Below, piece by piece: positions 6,844 through 13,378 of a stretch of 16,373 nucleotides of DNA. Source of the DNA: Pseudorhodobacter antarcticus (GTDB lineage Bacteria; Pseudomonadota; Alphaproteobacteria; Rhodobacterales; Rhodobacteraceae); the NCBI GenBank assembly GCA_945861995.1, contig CAMAWZ010000017.1, positions 1 to 16,373 on the forward strand, given 5' to 3'. A program made the translations under genes and the position numbers. Below the pieces are notes generated by a model that ran no database searches, was not told the origin of the DNA, and saw only the letters and a program-made list of their open reading frames with translations. Within the stretch, counting starts at the first letter, position 1. Each line of letters starts with the position of its first letter.

Positions 6844-7516
6844 TTACGTTATCCTTCAATAGCTTGGCTATCTCTTCGCCATGCAATACCAGCGCCGCGC
6901 GCCCTGTATCCGTCAGCGCATAGATGCCGCTTTCAGGGCGGAAAAACCAGCCGTAATGATCGTCGCGCGCAAGCTGGCAAGCGCGCTTGACCCCGCTTTG
7001 CGTGGTCAAATCCCGCGCCTTTAGGGGGCCATTTTTCAGCGCCGCCGCCACGCGGAGCGCGTCTTGGCGGTAATGCGTCATCCGCTGCACCCCCGCCGTG
7101 CCGCCCGTATTGGGATCGCCCACGCGGCGGTCAAACTCGCGCAGCAATTTGCCCGCGCGGATAAGATTTTTGCGCGGGGCATAGGGGGCGGGGTCAAGAT
7201 GCGCCTCAACGGCGTCCCCCTTCACTGCCAGCAACCCAAGGCCCAATCGGCGGCATAACCCTATGATATCCTTATATCTTGCAGGCCAGCCCTTGGGGCC
7301 AATGGGGGTTGCCAGATAAACCACATCAAACATTCCCTGCCGCGCCACGCCTTGCAGCACCAAGGCCAGCGAAAAGGACAGCTTCATTTCCACAATCAAC
7401 GGCGGGGCATCGCCGCGCCGCGCCATGATATCACAGGCGCCGATTTCGGATTTCACCTCATATCCCTGCCCTTCCAAATAAGCCTTCAGGGGCGGGTATA
7501 AATCGGCCTCGCGCAT
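6830..7516 (-). CDS. DUF2161 domain protein, PD-(D/E)XK-like
   Basis: A 228-residue protein I place in the DUF2161/COG5482 family, common in alphaproteobacteria and without a firm function. The N-terminal part looks like a PD-(D/E)XK phosphodiesterase core: ExGACDIMA with Asp29, then a strand LIVEMKL with Glu43-x-Lys45, and Glu3 and Glu24 as extra acidic candidates. That is the pattern of restriction-endonuclease-like nucleases. From about residue 120 the protein is basic (RKNLIRAGKLLREFDRR), then has a likely winged-helix region ending in GIYALTDTGRAAL. It starts three bases after the previous gene and overlaps ybgC by 14 bases, so it belongs to the ruv transcription unit. Nuclease activity is inferred from motif spacing only. 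Confidence 0.8.
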   Translation of the reverse strand: MREADLYPPLKAYLEGQGYEVKSEIGACDIMARRGDAPPLIVEMKLSFSLALVLQGVARQGMFDVVYLATPIGPKGWPARYKDIIGLCRRLGLGLLAVKGDAVEAHLDPAPYAPRKNLIRAGKLLREFDRRVGDPNTGGTAGVQRMTHYRQDALRVAAALKNGPLKARDLTTQSGVKRACQLARDDHYGWFFRPESGIYALTDTGRAALVLHGEEIAKLLKDNVNAQL

Positions 7517-7519
7517 GGG

Positions 7520-8143
7520 CTACAGCCGCGCCCATAGGCGCAGGGCATGGGATGCATCGCGGGAAAAATGCGGCAAAACAGGGGCATAGGCGGCGCGGAT
7601 CACGGCGGCTATATCATCGCGCAGCACCGCCACACCGCCCGCATCGGCCAAAACAGGCCGGGCGGCAAAGGCGATGTCAGACCACAGGCACATGATGTGC
7701 GCCGCCTGCGCCAGCGCCAAATCCTGCGCGGGGGTTTGGGACAAATGGTCATCCATCCGCAAAAATACAAAGGCGGCCTTAATAGCGCCCTGAGCATCAA
7801 AACGGAAAAATCGATACTGGTTGGCCCCTGCCCCGTTCAGCCGCGCCACCAGCGGCGCAAGGTCTGGCACCAATTGGCCCAAGTTCGGCACATCTAGCAA
7901 TTCATCCCATGTGCGCGCGAAGAAAATCATCAAATTCGCGCCCAGTTCAGGATCGGTTTCTGCTACGGAATGGCGGGCCAGCGTACCCATCGCCTGTAGT
8001 GCGCCTTTGAACGTGGCCAGCGTGGCATCATCCACGCCAAAGATCACAGGCGCAATTGGGCGGCCCCAGCGGGCAAAGGCATAATCCCCGTTGCTTCGGG
8101 TGAACAGCGCGGCCACGGTCTCGGGGGTGGGCTTTTCGTCCAT
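7520..8143 (-). CDS. Conserved hypothetical protein next to ruvB
   Basis: A 207-residue protein whose family I do not recognise. It has no signal peptide and no clear membrane helix, so it is probably cytoplasmic. The composition is Ala-rich with scattered Trp and Phe, and there are no nucleotide-binding or metal motifs that I can see. Its N-terminal part includes RSNGDYAFARWGRPIAPVIF and a later stretch reads NLMIFFARTWDELLDVP. The ATG is three bases after the ruvB stop and the stop is three bases before the DUF2161 gene, so it is made with both. Coding is well supported by the tight junctions and by an open frame free of rare-codon clusters. Confidence 0.8.
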   Translation of the reverse strand: MDEKPTPETVAALFTRSNGDYAFARWGRPIAPVIFGVDDATLATFKGALQAMGTLARHSVAETDPELGANLMIFFARTWDELLDVPNLGQLVPDLAPLVARLNGAGANQYRFFRFDAQGAIKAAFVFLRMDDHLSQTPAQDLALAQAAHIMCLWSDIAFAARPVLADAGGVAVLRDDIAAVIRAAYAPVLPHFSRDASHALRLWARL

Positions 8144-8146
8144 CGC

Positions 8147-9172
8147 CTAGCCTTCGAACAAATCGCTTTGGCTGGGCGCGCGCGGCGCATCCAGCCCCAA
8201 ATGCCGCCACGCCCGCGCCGCCAACATCCGCCCGCGCGGGGTGCGCTGGATCAATCCCTGTTGCAGCAAATACGGCTCGATCACCTCTTCCACCGCATCG
8301 CGCGATTCCGATAGCGCGGCCGAAATGGTTTCCACCCCCACAGGCCCCCCGCCATAATGTTCGGCCAGCAAGGTCATATAGCGCCGATCCGCCCCATCCA
8401 GCCCAAGGTTATCCACGCCAAGGCGGGTCAGCGCGCGGTCGGCAATCTCGCGCGTCAGGCGGCCCGTGCCCTCGACTGTGACAAAATCGATCACACGGCG
8501 CAGCAATCGCCCTGCAATACGCGGGGTGCCGCGCGCGCGCCGCGCAATTTCGCGCACGCCTTCAGGGTCAGACGCAATGCCCATCAACCGCGCGCCGCGC
8601 GCGACGATCAGGTCAAGCTCTTCTTCGGTGTAAAAGAGCAGGCGCGTGGGAATGCCGAAACGATCCCGCAGCGGCGTGGTCAAAAGGCCAAGGCGGGTGG
8701 TTGCGCCAACAAGCGTAAAGGGCTGCAAATCGATGCGCACTGTGCGCGCGGCAGGCCCCTCGCCAATGACCAAATCCAGCGCGTAATCCTCCATCGCGGG
8801 ATAAAGCACTTCTTCCACAACGGGGGATAGGCGGTGAATTTCGTCAATGAACAAAACATCGCGGGGTTCTAGGTTGGTCAGGATGGCCGCCAGATCACCG
8901 GGCTTGGCCAGCACGGGGCCAGAGGTCATCCGAAAGCCAACCCCCAATTCGCGCGCCATAATCTGCGCAAGGGTGGTCTTGCCAAGACCTGGCGGGCCAT
9001 GAAACAGCGTGTGATCCATCGACTGCCCGCGCATTTTGGCAGATTCGATAAACACCGCCAAATTCGCCCGCGCCTCGGCTTGGCCCACAAACTCGGCGAG
9101 CGTTTGGGGCCGCAAAGCGCGATCAAGGTCTTCGGGCAGCGCATCAGGGCGCAGGGTGGGGTCGGATGTCAA
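8147..9172 (-). CDS. ruvB: Holliday junction branch-migration ATPase RuvB
   Basis: RuvB, 341 residues, full family length. It is the hexameric AAA+ motor that pulls DNA through the RuvA-bound Holliday junction in recombination repair. Walker A is GPPGLGKT (residues 59-66), Walker B is LFIDEIH (107-113), the sensor 1 region reads GATTRLGLLTTPLRDRFG, and the C-terminal winged helix contains EPYLLQQGLIQRTPRGR. The start codon is TTG (9170-9172), three bases after the ruvA stop, with a GGGG site six bases upstream inside the end of ruvA; no ATG lies nearer the conserved LRPDALPEDLDRALRP segment. It is followed three bases later by the hypothetical gene. Confidence 0.98.
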   Translation of the reverse strand: MTSDPTLRPDALPEDLDRALRPQTLAEFVGQAEARANLAVFIESAKMRGQSMDHTLFHGPPGLGKTTLAQIMARELGVGFRMTSGPVLAKPGDLAAILTNLEPRDVLFIDEIHRLSPVVEEVLYPAMEDYALDLVIGEGPAARTVRIDLQPFTLVGATTRLGLLTTPLRDRFGIPTRLLFYTEEELDLIVARGARLMGIASDPEGVREIARRARGTPRIAGRLLRRVIDFVTVEGTGRLTREIADRALTRLGVDNLGLDGADRRYMTLLAEHYGGGPVGVETISAALSESRDAVEEVIEPYLLQQGLIQRTPRGRMLAARAWRHLGLDAPRAPSQSDLFEG

Positions 9173-9175
9173 TTT

Positions 9176-9868
9176 CTACCCCTTCGGCGCCAGCGCCTTT
9201 AGGGCGGCGCGGATTAGGGACTGGGTGTCAAGGTTGGGCGCATCGGTGGTGATGGCGGCCAGCGCGCTGGCGGCGTCGCCTGTGCCATAGCCAAGGTTGG
9301 TCAGCGCCGACAGGGCATCGGCCATCGTACTGGCGCGGGCGGCACTGGCGGCACCATCAGCGCTGGGTTTGCCTTGTTTGCGGGGCATGGGAATAAGGTT
9401 TTCCACCACGCTATCGGCATCATCAGGCGCAGCCTCGCCCGACAGGGTGCTGCCCAAGGCCATCAGGCTGGGTGCCTTCGACTTCAGCTCTAGTATAACC
9501 CGCTGCGCCAGTTTCGGCCCCACGCCTTGCGCCGATTGTATCGCGCGCACATCCCCCAGATTGATCGCGCGGGCCACGCCATCACTGCCCAGCGCGCCCA
9601 TCATCGAAAGGGCGGCCTTGGGGCCAACGCCCTGAACAGATGTCAACAGCTTGTGCCATTCCTTTTCGATCATCGAGACAAAGCCGAACAATTGCAGCAA
9701 ATCTTCGCGCACGACCAGTTCGGTGAACAGCGCCACCGCCTGCCCCAAGGGCGGCATGCCAGCAAGGGTGCGGTCGGACACAAATATAATGTAACCCACC
9801 CCGCGCACATCAATCAGCACATGGTCAGGGCCGCGCCAGTCTAAACGGCCCGATATTTTGCCAATCAT
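9176..9868 (-). CDS. ruvA: Holliday junction branch-migration protein RuvA
   Basis: RuvA, 230 residues. It forms tetramers that bind the four-way junction and load RuvB. Domain I is the OB fold beginning MIGKISGRLDWRG. Domain II has two helix-hairpin-helix motifs around LLTSVQGVGPKAAL and IQSAQGVGPKLAQR. After a low-complexity linker, the C-terminal domain III (ADALSALTNLGYGTGDAASAL) contacts RuvB. The frame is open further upstream to 9946, but ATG 9868 is the conserved start; it has GGTGG upstream and its ATGA overlaps the ruvC stop by four bases, indicating coupled translation. Confidence 0.97.
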   Translation of the reverse strand: MIGKISGRLDWRGPDHVLIDVRGVGYIIFVSDRTLAGMPPLGQAVALFTELVVREDLLQLFGFVSMIEKEWHKLLTSVQGVGPKAALSMMGALGSDGVARAINLGDVRAIQSAQGVGPKLAQRVILELKSKAPSLMALGSTLSGEAAPDDADSVVENLIPMPRKQGKPSADGAASAARASTMADALSALTNLGYGTGDAASALAAITTDAPNLDTQSLIRAALKALAPKG

Positions 9869-10398
9869 CCCGCCACCTTTCGCAATTCTGCCGATTTGAG
9901 CGCCGCCGTCAGCCGCCCCGCCGATTGCAAATGATGCGCGTGGCAAATGGCAATGGCCAGCGCGTCCGACGCATCGGGCCCAGCGATCACCACCCCTGCA
10001 AGCTGAATGCGCACCATCTGTTCGACCTGCCCCTTATCGGCGTGCCCCACACCCACCACGCATTTCTTTACCGCATTGGGGGCGTATTCGCCCACAGACA
10101 GGCCAAATTGCGCGGGCACCAGCAAAGCCACGCCGCGCGCTTGGCCCAGTTTTAGCGTGGCCACGGCATCTTTATTGACAAAGGTATGTTCAACGGCGGC
10201 GGCATGGGGGGCATAGCGGCCAAAGACCTCGGTCAGTTGCGCATGAAGATCGGCAAGGCGAAAGCCCATGTCCCCCTCTCCCTCGCCCGCCTTTGAATGA
10301 CAAATGCCATTGGCGACATGGGTCAGGCGCGAACCCGTCACATCAATCACGCCCCAGCCAAGGTTTCGAAGGCCCGGATCAATTCCCAAAACCCGCAT
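9865..10398 (-). CDS. ruvC: Holliday junction resolvase RuvC
   Basis: RuvC, 177 residues, the endonuclease that cuts Holliday junctions symmetrically. The four catalytic acidic residues are all present: Asp7 in MRVLGIDPG, Glu70 in AVEHTF, and Asp142 and Asp145 in AGPDASDALA. Although the frame remains open to 10518, the protein clearly begins at MRVLGIDPG (ATG 10396-10398), preceded by AAGGCGGA. It is the first gene of a minus-strand run through ruvA, ruvB, two uncharacterised genes and ybgC. A candidate LexA box lies 44-58 bases upstream of the start, so damage induction is likely. Confidence 0.98.
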   Translation of the reverse strand: MRVLGIDPGLRNLGWGVIDVTGSRLTHVANGICHSKAGEGEGDMGFRLADLHAQLTEVFGRYAPHAAAVEHTFVNKDAVATLKLGQARGVALLVPAQFGLSVGEYAPNAVKKCVVGVGHADKGQVEQMVRIQLAGVVIAGPDASDALAIAICHAHHLQSAGRLTAALKSAELRKVAG

Positions 10399-10441
10399 TT
10401 GTCCGCCTTTGCCAAAACTTTTTTCCCTTTTTATCGAAATA

Positions 10442-10456
10442 GCACGAAAAGAGAAC
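10442..10456 (-). promoter_or_regulatory. Candidate LexA (SOS) box upstream of ruvC
   Basis: The minus strand reads GTTC-TCTTTTC-GTGC, one mismatch from the alphaproteobacterial LexA consensus GTTC-N7-GTTC, with the T-rich centre common in such sites. It sits 44-58 bases before the ruvC ATG, just upstream of an A/T-rich stretch that could be the -10 region. LexA bound here would block ruvCAB transcription until DNA damage. Confidence 0.5.
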
Positions 10457-10500
10457 ATCCGCCAGCCGGGAAATTTTTGCGGCAGTTTGGCAGGCGCGCA

Positions 10501-10518
10501 ATGCTGCAGGTGCAGCAT
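10501..10518. promoter_or_regulatory. 18-bp palindrome, possible operator
   Basis: ATGCTGCA-GG-TGCAGCAT is a perfect dyad with eight-base arms and a two-base centre, in the divergent ruvC/DUF1127 spacer. The arm sequence TGCAGCA returns twice more, as the two ends of the hairpin at 10654-10693. The form suits a dimeric repressor or activator; the protein is unknown. Confidence 0.45.
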
Positions 10519-10653
10519 ACGACCAAGCCCGCGCGAAAAACGACAAATCCGCCCAATTATTGGTAAACCCCTTAAAAAATAGTGGCAAAATTAAGTCATT
10601 GGCCATGCAAAGGGCGCAATGCAGCCATGCGCGCAGCCCCATTGCTTTGCATC

Positions 10654-10693
10654 TGCAGCAATACTAAATGACATTCATCGCAGTATTGCTGCA
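10654..10693 (+). promoter_or_regulatory. Strong hairpin in the DUF1127 gene leader
   Basis: TGCAGCAATACT (10654-10665) and AGTATTGCTGCA (10682-10693) are perfect 12-base complements separated by 16 bases, which themselves contain a small ATGA/TCAT pair. The hairpin ends eight bases before the AAAGGA ribosome-binding site. No T-run follows, so it is not a terminator. The AGCAAT in the left arm (10657-10662) can also pair with ATTGCT at 10641-10646, giving a mutually exclusive alternative. It may control translation, RNA stability or processing. Confidence 0.55.
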
Positions 10694-10714
10694 CAACTTG
10701 AAAGGACAACCGCT

Positions 10715-10921
10715 TTGGCTTCGATTGAGACGACCACCCGCGTGGCGCCCCTCGGCGCTGTTTTGATGTTCCGCGCCGCACAATTTGTGGCTGAACCCAT
10801 TGCTGCATTCGTGGCATGGAATAACGCCCGCAAAACACGCAACGCACTTTATGCCCTGTCTTCCCGCGAGTTGGACGACATTGGCCTGTGCCGCGCTGAC
10901 ATCGAAATGATTGGCCGCTAA
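10715..10921 (+). CDS. Small DUF1127 family protein
   Basis: A 68-residue protein. The C-terminal half, WNNARKTRNALYALSSRELDDIGLCRADIEMI, is the DUF1127 motif: an Arg-rich helix followed by L(S/T)xRELxDIGL. Such proteins are short and basic; one from Rhodobacter sphaeroides (CcaF1) has been described as an RNA-binding factor in sRNA maturation and RNA turnover, so an RNA-related role is possible here. I chose TTG 10715 because AAAGGA lies eight bases upstream and the product then begins (M)ASIETTTRVAP, like other rhodobacterial members. An ATG at 10619 in the same frame has AAAGGG four bases upstream and would add 32 residues, but those are Cys/His-rich, use rare codons and include the perfect hairpin. 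It is the only complete plus-strand gene seen in the window. Confidence 0.88.
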   Translation: MASIETTTRVAPLGAVLMFRAAQFVAEPIAAFVAWNNARKTRNALYALSSRELDDIGLCRADIEMIGR

Positions 10922-10952
10922 GGCCTAGGGTCTGTTGACCCGCGCTGACGCA

Positions 10953-10979
10953 AAGGCCGCAGGCAGTGCTTGCGGCCTT
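10953..10979 (+). terminator. Rho-independent terminator of the DUF1127 gene
   Basis: AAGGCCGCA and TGCGGCCTT pair perfectly, with three further inner pairs (one G-U) and a three-base loop, 31 bases after the DUF1127 stop. The tail GTTGTTT is moderately T-rich. On the minus strand it is followed by TTTGCG, so it may also stop transcripts arriving from the convergent gene at 11034. Confidence 0.85.
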
Positions 10980-11013
10980 GTTGTTTGCGGGCAGCCTAGA
11001 AGGGGCAGAAAAG

Positions 11014-11037
11014 GTAGGGCAGCGAAAGCGCCCCTAC
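11014..11037 (-). terminator. Possible minus-strand terminator hairpin
   Basis: On the minus strand GTAGGG...CCCTAC (six pairs) encloses GCG-CTTT-CGC, with a two-base bulge, and is followed by CTTTTCT. The hairpin begins at the stop codon of the small membrane-protein gene. With the strong hairpin at 10953-10979 it probably ends transcription of the prmA-side group. Confidence 0.4.
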
Positions 11038-11411
11038 AACCAATTGCGCAGTTCAAAGGCAAAAACCTGTTGGCCAAGGGTCAACCAGCGCGACAACTCG
11101 ACTGAAATAGGATCAGGGTAAAGCAGCAGAGAGACCGCCTTTTGCACGATTGGCGCGCTGTCCAGCACCACAGTGCCGCTGGCATCAACGCCAACAATGC
11201 GGGCGCCGTGGAATACCGCAGCCTTTATCAGCACGGCAAAAATCGCAAGTTTCAGCATATTGCGCAGCGCAGTGCCACGCCATGCGCGGCGCGCAGGTTT
11301 TAATCGCTTGCCTCCCACAGTGCCGTCGGCCTGAAAGGCAATGCCTTTTTTCAAATTACGCTGATACTCCGCCACACGGCGGGCGAATTCTGGGTCAATC
11401 GATTGGGTCAT
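11034..11411 (-). CDS. Hypothetical single-span membrane protein
   Basis: A 125-residue protein without a recognised family. Residues 1-50 are polar and basic (EYQRNLKKGIAF, KRLKPARRAWR). One membrane helix follows at about 52-67 (MLKLAIFAVLIKAAVF). The C-terminal half, with VDASGTVVLDSAPIVQKAVSLLLYPDPIS, would lie in the periplasm if the positive-inside rule holds. The frame is open to 11474, but ATG 11411 has AAAGG five bases upstream and gives the cleaner protein MTQSIDPEFARRV. It lies 88 bases downstream of prmA on the same strand and converges with the DUF1127 gene. Confidence 0.75.
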   Translation of the reverse strand: MTQSIDPEFARRVAEYQRNLKKGIAFQADGTVGGKRLKPARRAWRGTALRNMLKLAIFAVLIKAAVFHGARIVGVDASGTVVLDSAPIVQKAVSLLLYPDPISVELSRWLTLGQQVFAFELRNWL

Positions 11412-11499
11412 ATCTGCCTTTGCCCGATAGGGGTCGTTGCGGGGTGCCCCGAGCATCCCCGCAAAACATGGCAAATCTTTGATCAGATTGCGCCCGCGT

Positions 11500-12372
11500 T
11501 TAGGCGCGCAGCATCACCAGCGCCGACCATTCGCCAAGGTCTTCGCGCGCCTCCAGCGTAAAGCCAGCGGCAAGATAGGCCGCCGTAATCGCCTCGGCCT
11601 GAACGACCAGCAGGCCCGACAAGATAGCCCGCCCGCCCGCGCCGATATGGGCGGCCATAGCGGGGGCCAATTCTAGAAGGGGGCCCTTTAGAATATTGGC
11701 AAAAACCAAATCAAAAGGGGCTTTGCTGGCGATGTCGGGGTGGGCAAATCCTGCCGCCTCATAGCAGGCAATGCGCCCTGACAAGACGTTGATGCCAACA
11801 TTGGCCTGCGCCACTTCGACGGCAACTTGGTCAATATCGGACGCAAGGATGCGCGCATCGGGCAGTGTGGCGGCGGCGGCAAGGGCCAGAACCGCCGTGC
11901 CGCAGCCAATATCGGCCACGTTCTGCGGGGCAATGCCCGCCGACAAAAGCCGATCAAAGGCGCGCAAACACCCCAAGGTCGTGCCGTGATGCCCCGTACC
12001 AAAGGCCACAGTCGCCTCGATTTGCAAGGCGACGCGCCCTGCGGGAACGCGGTCTGCATCATGGCTACCATAAACGAAAAAGCGTCCCGCCTCGACGGGG
12101 GGCAATTCGCGGCGCACATGGGCGACCCAATCAATTTCGGGCACTTCGGAAATGACAAAAGGTTTGGCGCCAAAGGCCAGCGCGAACATCTCTAGGATGG
12201 CTTCGCTGGGCGGCTGCATGAAATAGGCCCCCACTTCCCAAAGATCTTTGCCATCTTCAATTTCAAACACGCCCACGCCCGTGGGGGCTGGATCCAGCTT
12301 TTCCAGTGCCGCGCCCAGCGCCTCGGCGGCATCGCCGCCATCCAGGGTCGTCAGGGCTGTATAGGTCAGCAT
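11500..12372 (-). CDS. prmA: Ribosomal protein L11 methyltransferase PrmA
   Basis: PrmA, 290 residues, which uses S-adenosylmethionine to methylate ribosomal protein L11. The N-terminal substrate-recognition domain covers about the first 100 residues. The catalytic domain shows the PrmA signatures EATVAFGTGHHGTT (119-132), the SAM-binding DIGCGTAVLALAAA (154-167), ASDID (177-181) and FANILKGPL (224-232). The ATG has AAGGA six bases upstream. It starts 29 bases after the stop of the upstream methyltransferase gene, so both may be on one transcript. Confidence 0.96.
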   Translation of the reverse strand: MLTYTALTTLDGGDAAEALGAALEKLDPAPTGVGVFEIEDGKDLWEVGAYFMQPPSEAILEMFALAFGAKPFVISEVPEIDWVAHVRRELPPVEAGRFFVYGSHDADRVPAGRVALQIEATVAFGTGHHGTTLGCLRAFDRLLSAGIAPQNVADIGCGTAVLALAAAATLPDARILASDIDQVAVEVAQANVGINVLSGRIACYEAAGFAHPDIASKAPFDLVFANILKGPLLELAPAMAAHIGAGGRAILSGLLVVQAEAITAAYLAAGFTLEAREDLGEWSALVMLRA

Positions 12373-12401
12373 CGGATATCCTTTTAAAAACTGGGCGCGG
12401 A

Positions 12402-13256
12402 TTAGGCGCGGGCAAGGCGCAGCAGCAGATAGACGTTGTTGGCGATGAACAGCGCAGAATTGCGGTTTTGTTCAAACAGGCGGTTTGCCAAGGCGGCGCG
12501 TTTGCGCGCAGGGATCAGCAGCGCCAGCGCGCGCTGGATCAGCCAATGCCGCAGGGGGCGCTTTTTGGCCAATTCGGCATTGGTCGAAAGAATCCCGCGC
12601 CCCAGAACATTGAAAAAGGCTTGCTCTAGGTCAATCGAAGGGGCAACAGCCTGCGTGATATCTTCCTCGGCAAGCAGTTTCAGCGGCAGGTTTTTTACGG
12701 CTGCGCGGAATGTTTCAATGCGGTGCCCGCCCCCGCAAATGCGCCCGCCGCTTTGGGTGGGATAGGCGGCGCTGCGAAAGCAATCACCGATCAAAATCTC
12801 GCCCTTTGGGCCCAGCAGCGACAGGGCCTTTGGCAGCGATTTATTCAGCGGGATATACTGAAAGCTTTCGGAAAACAGGCACAGATCAAACGGCCCCGCA
12901 GGGTTTGCATCCTGAAATGTCGCCTCGTGTACCACGGCCTGCGGCGCGTTCATGCGGCAGCGTGCGGCCAGATATGCCGAAGGCACCACGATCTCTACGC
13001 TATGGCCCAGCGCTATCAGCTTTTTGGCAGTCTCGCCCGCGCCGCCGCCAATGTCCAAAATGCGCAGCTTTCCGCTGGGCAAATGGGCAAACAGCCGCGC
13101 CGAATAGGCATCTTGGGCAGCCCCAACATTGCCTGCCGCAACTGTCAGGCCCGTCCAAAGGCCATAGTGCAAATGCTCGGCCCCCGTAAGCCAACGCGAC
13201 AGAGCAAGCCCTGTATCAAGGCCGATGGCCTGCGTATCAAGTTTTTCCTTGCCCAT
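12402..13256 (-). CDS. Class I SAM-dependent methyltransferase, substrate unknown
   Basis: A 284-residue protein with a Rossmann-type methyltransferase domain. Motif I is ILDIGGGAG (66-74), followed after the next helix by the acidic/hydrophobic strand SVEIVVPS and by FDLCLFSESFQYI. Upstream is a conserved-looking HYGLW (30-34) and a helix ending AYSARLF, as seen in small-molecule methyltransferases. The C-terminal 80 residues are helical and basic (KKRPLRHW, LLIPARKRAALANRLF). The frame is open to 13418, but that would overlap msrA; ATG 13256, with GGGG three bases and GAGG nine bases upstream, fits the protein start MGKEKLDTQAIGLDTG. The substrate cannot be told from sequence. Confidence 0.85.
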   Translation of the reverse strand: MGKEKLDTQAIGLDTGLALSRWLTGAEHLHYGLWTGLTVAAGNVGAAQDAYSARLFAHLPSGKLRILDIGGGAGETAKKLIALGHSVEIVVPSAYLAARCRMNAPQAVVHEATFQDANPAGPFDLCLFSESFQYIPLNKSLPKALSLLGPKGEILIGDCFRSAAYPTQSGGRICGGGHRIETFRAAVKNLPLKLLAEEDITQAVAPSIDLEQAFFNVLGRGILSTNAELAKKRPLRHWLIQRALALLIPARKRAALANRLFEQNRNSALFIANNVYLLLRLARA

Positions 13257-13358
13257 CGACCCCGACCTCGCCCTGACCTTCGCCCTGCTAAAGGAAGACG
13301 GCGGCGCTATCAAGCCTGCAAGCAGCGACCGCCCGCATGACATTGGGCTGGCAGGCAG

Positions 13359-13378
13359 GTGGGGGGCTAAACCCCCAC
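13359..13378. repeat. Hairpin across the msrA stop codon
   Basis: On the minus strand GTGGGGG and CCCCCAC form a seven-pair, GC-rich stem with the msrA stop codon in its loop. No T-run follows. It may slow or partly stop transcription between msrA and the methyltransferase gene, but it is not a standard terminator. Confidence 0.35.

Larger units (their letters stand above)
10399..10714. other. Divergent regulatory region between ruvC and the DUF1127 gene
   Basis: About 316 bases without a convincing protein gene, lying between divergent starts. It holds a candidate SOS box (10442-10456), an 18-bp palindrome (10501-10518), an 11-bp odd palindrome CCAATTATTGG (10553-10563), an A/T-rich stretch (10570-10600), and a structured leader (10609-10693). 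The open frame from ATG 10619 that joins the DUF1127 gene uses codons such as ATA, CTA, AGG and ACA that are rare in the neighbouring genes, so I read it as non-coding leader. No core promoter could be assigned with confidence. Confidence 0.6.

Noticed and set aside
9869..9946. Upstream extension of ruvA to 9946.
   Set aside because: It would lie inside ruvC; the conserved RuvA start and the ATGA overlap fix the start at 9868.
10619..10714. N-terminal extension of the DUF1127 protein from ATG 10619.
   Set aside because: Although AAAGGG is well placed, the extension is Cys/His-rich and unlike the family, uses codons rare in neighbouring genes, and contains a perfect 12-base hairpin; TTG 10715 has its own good site.
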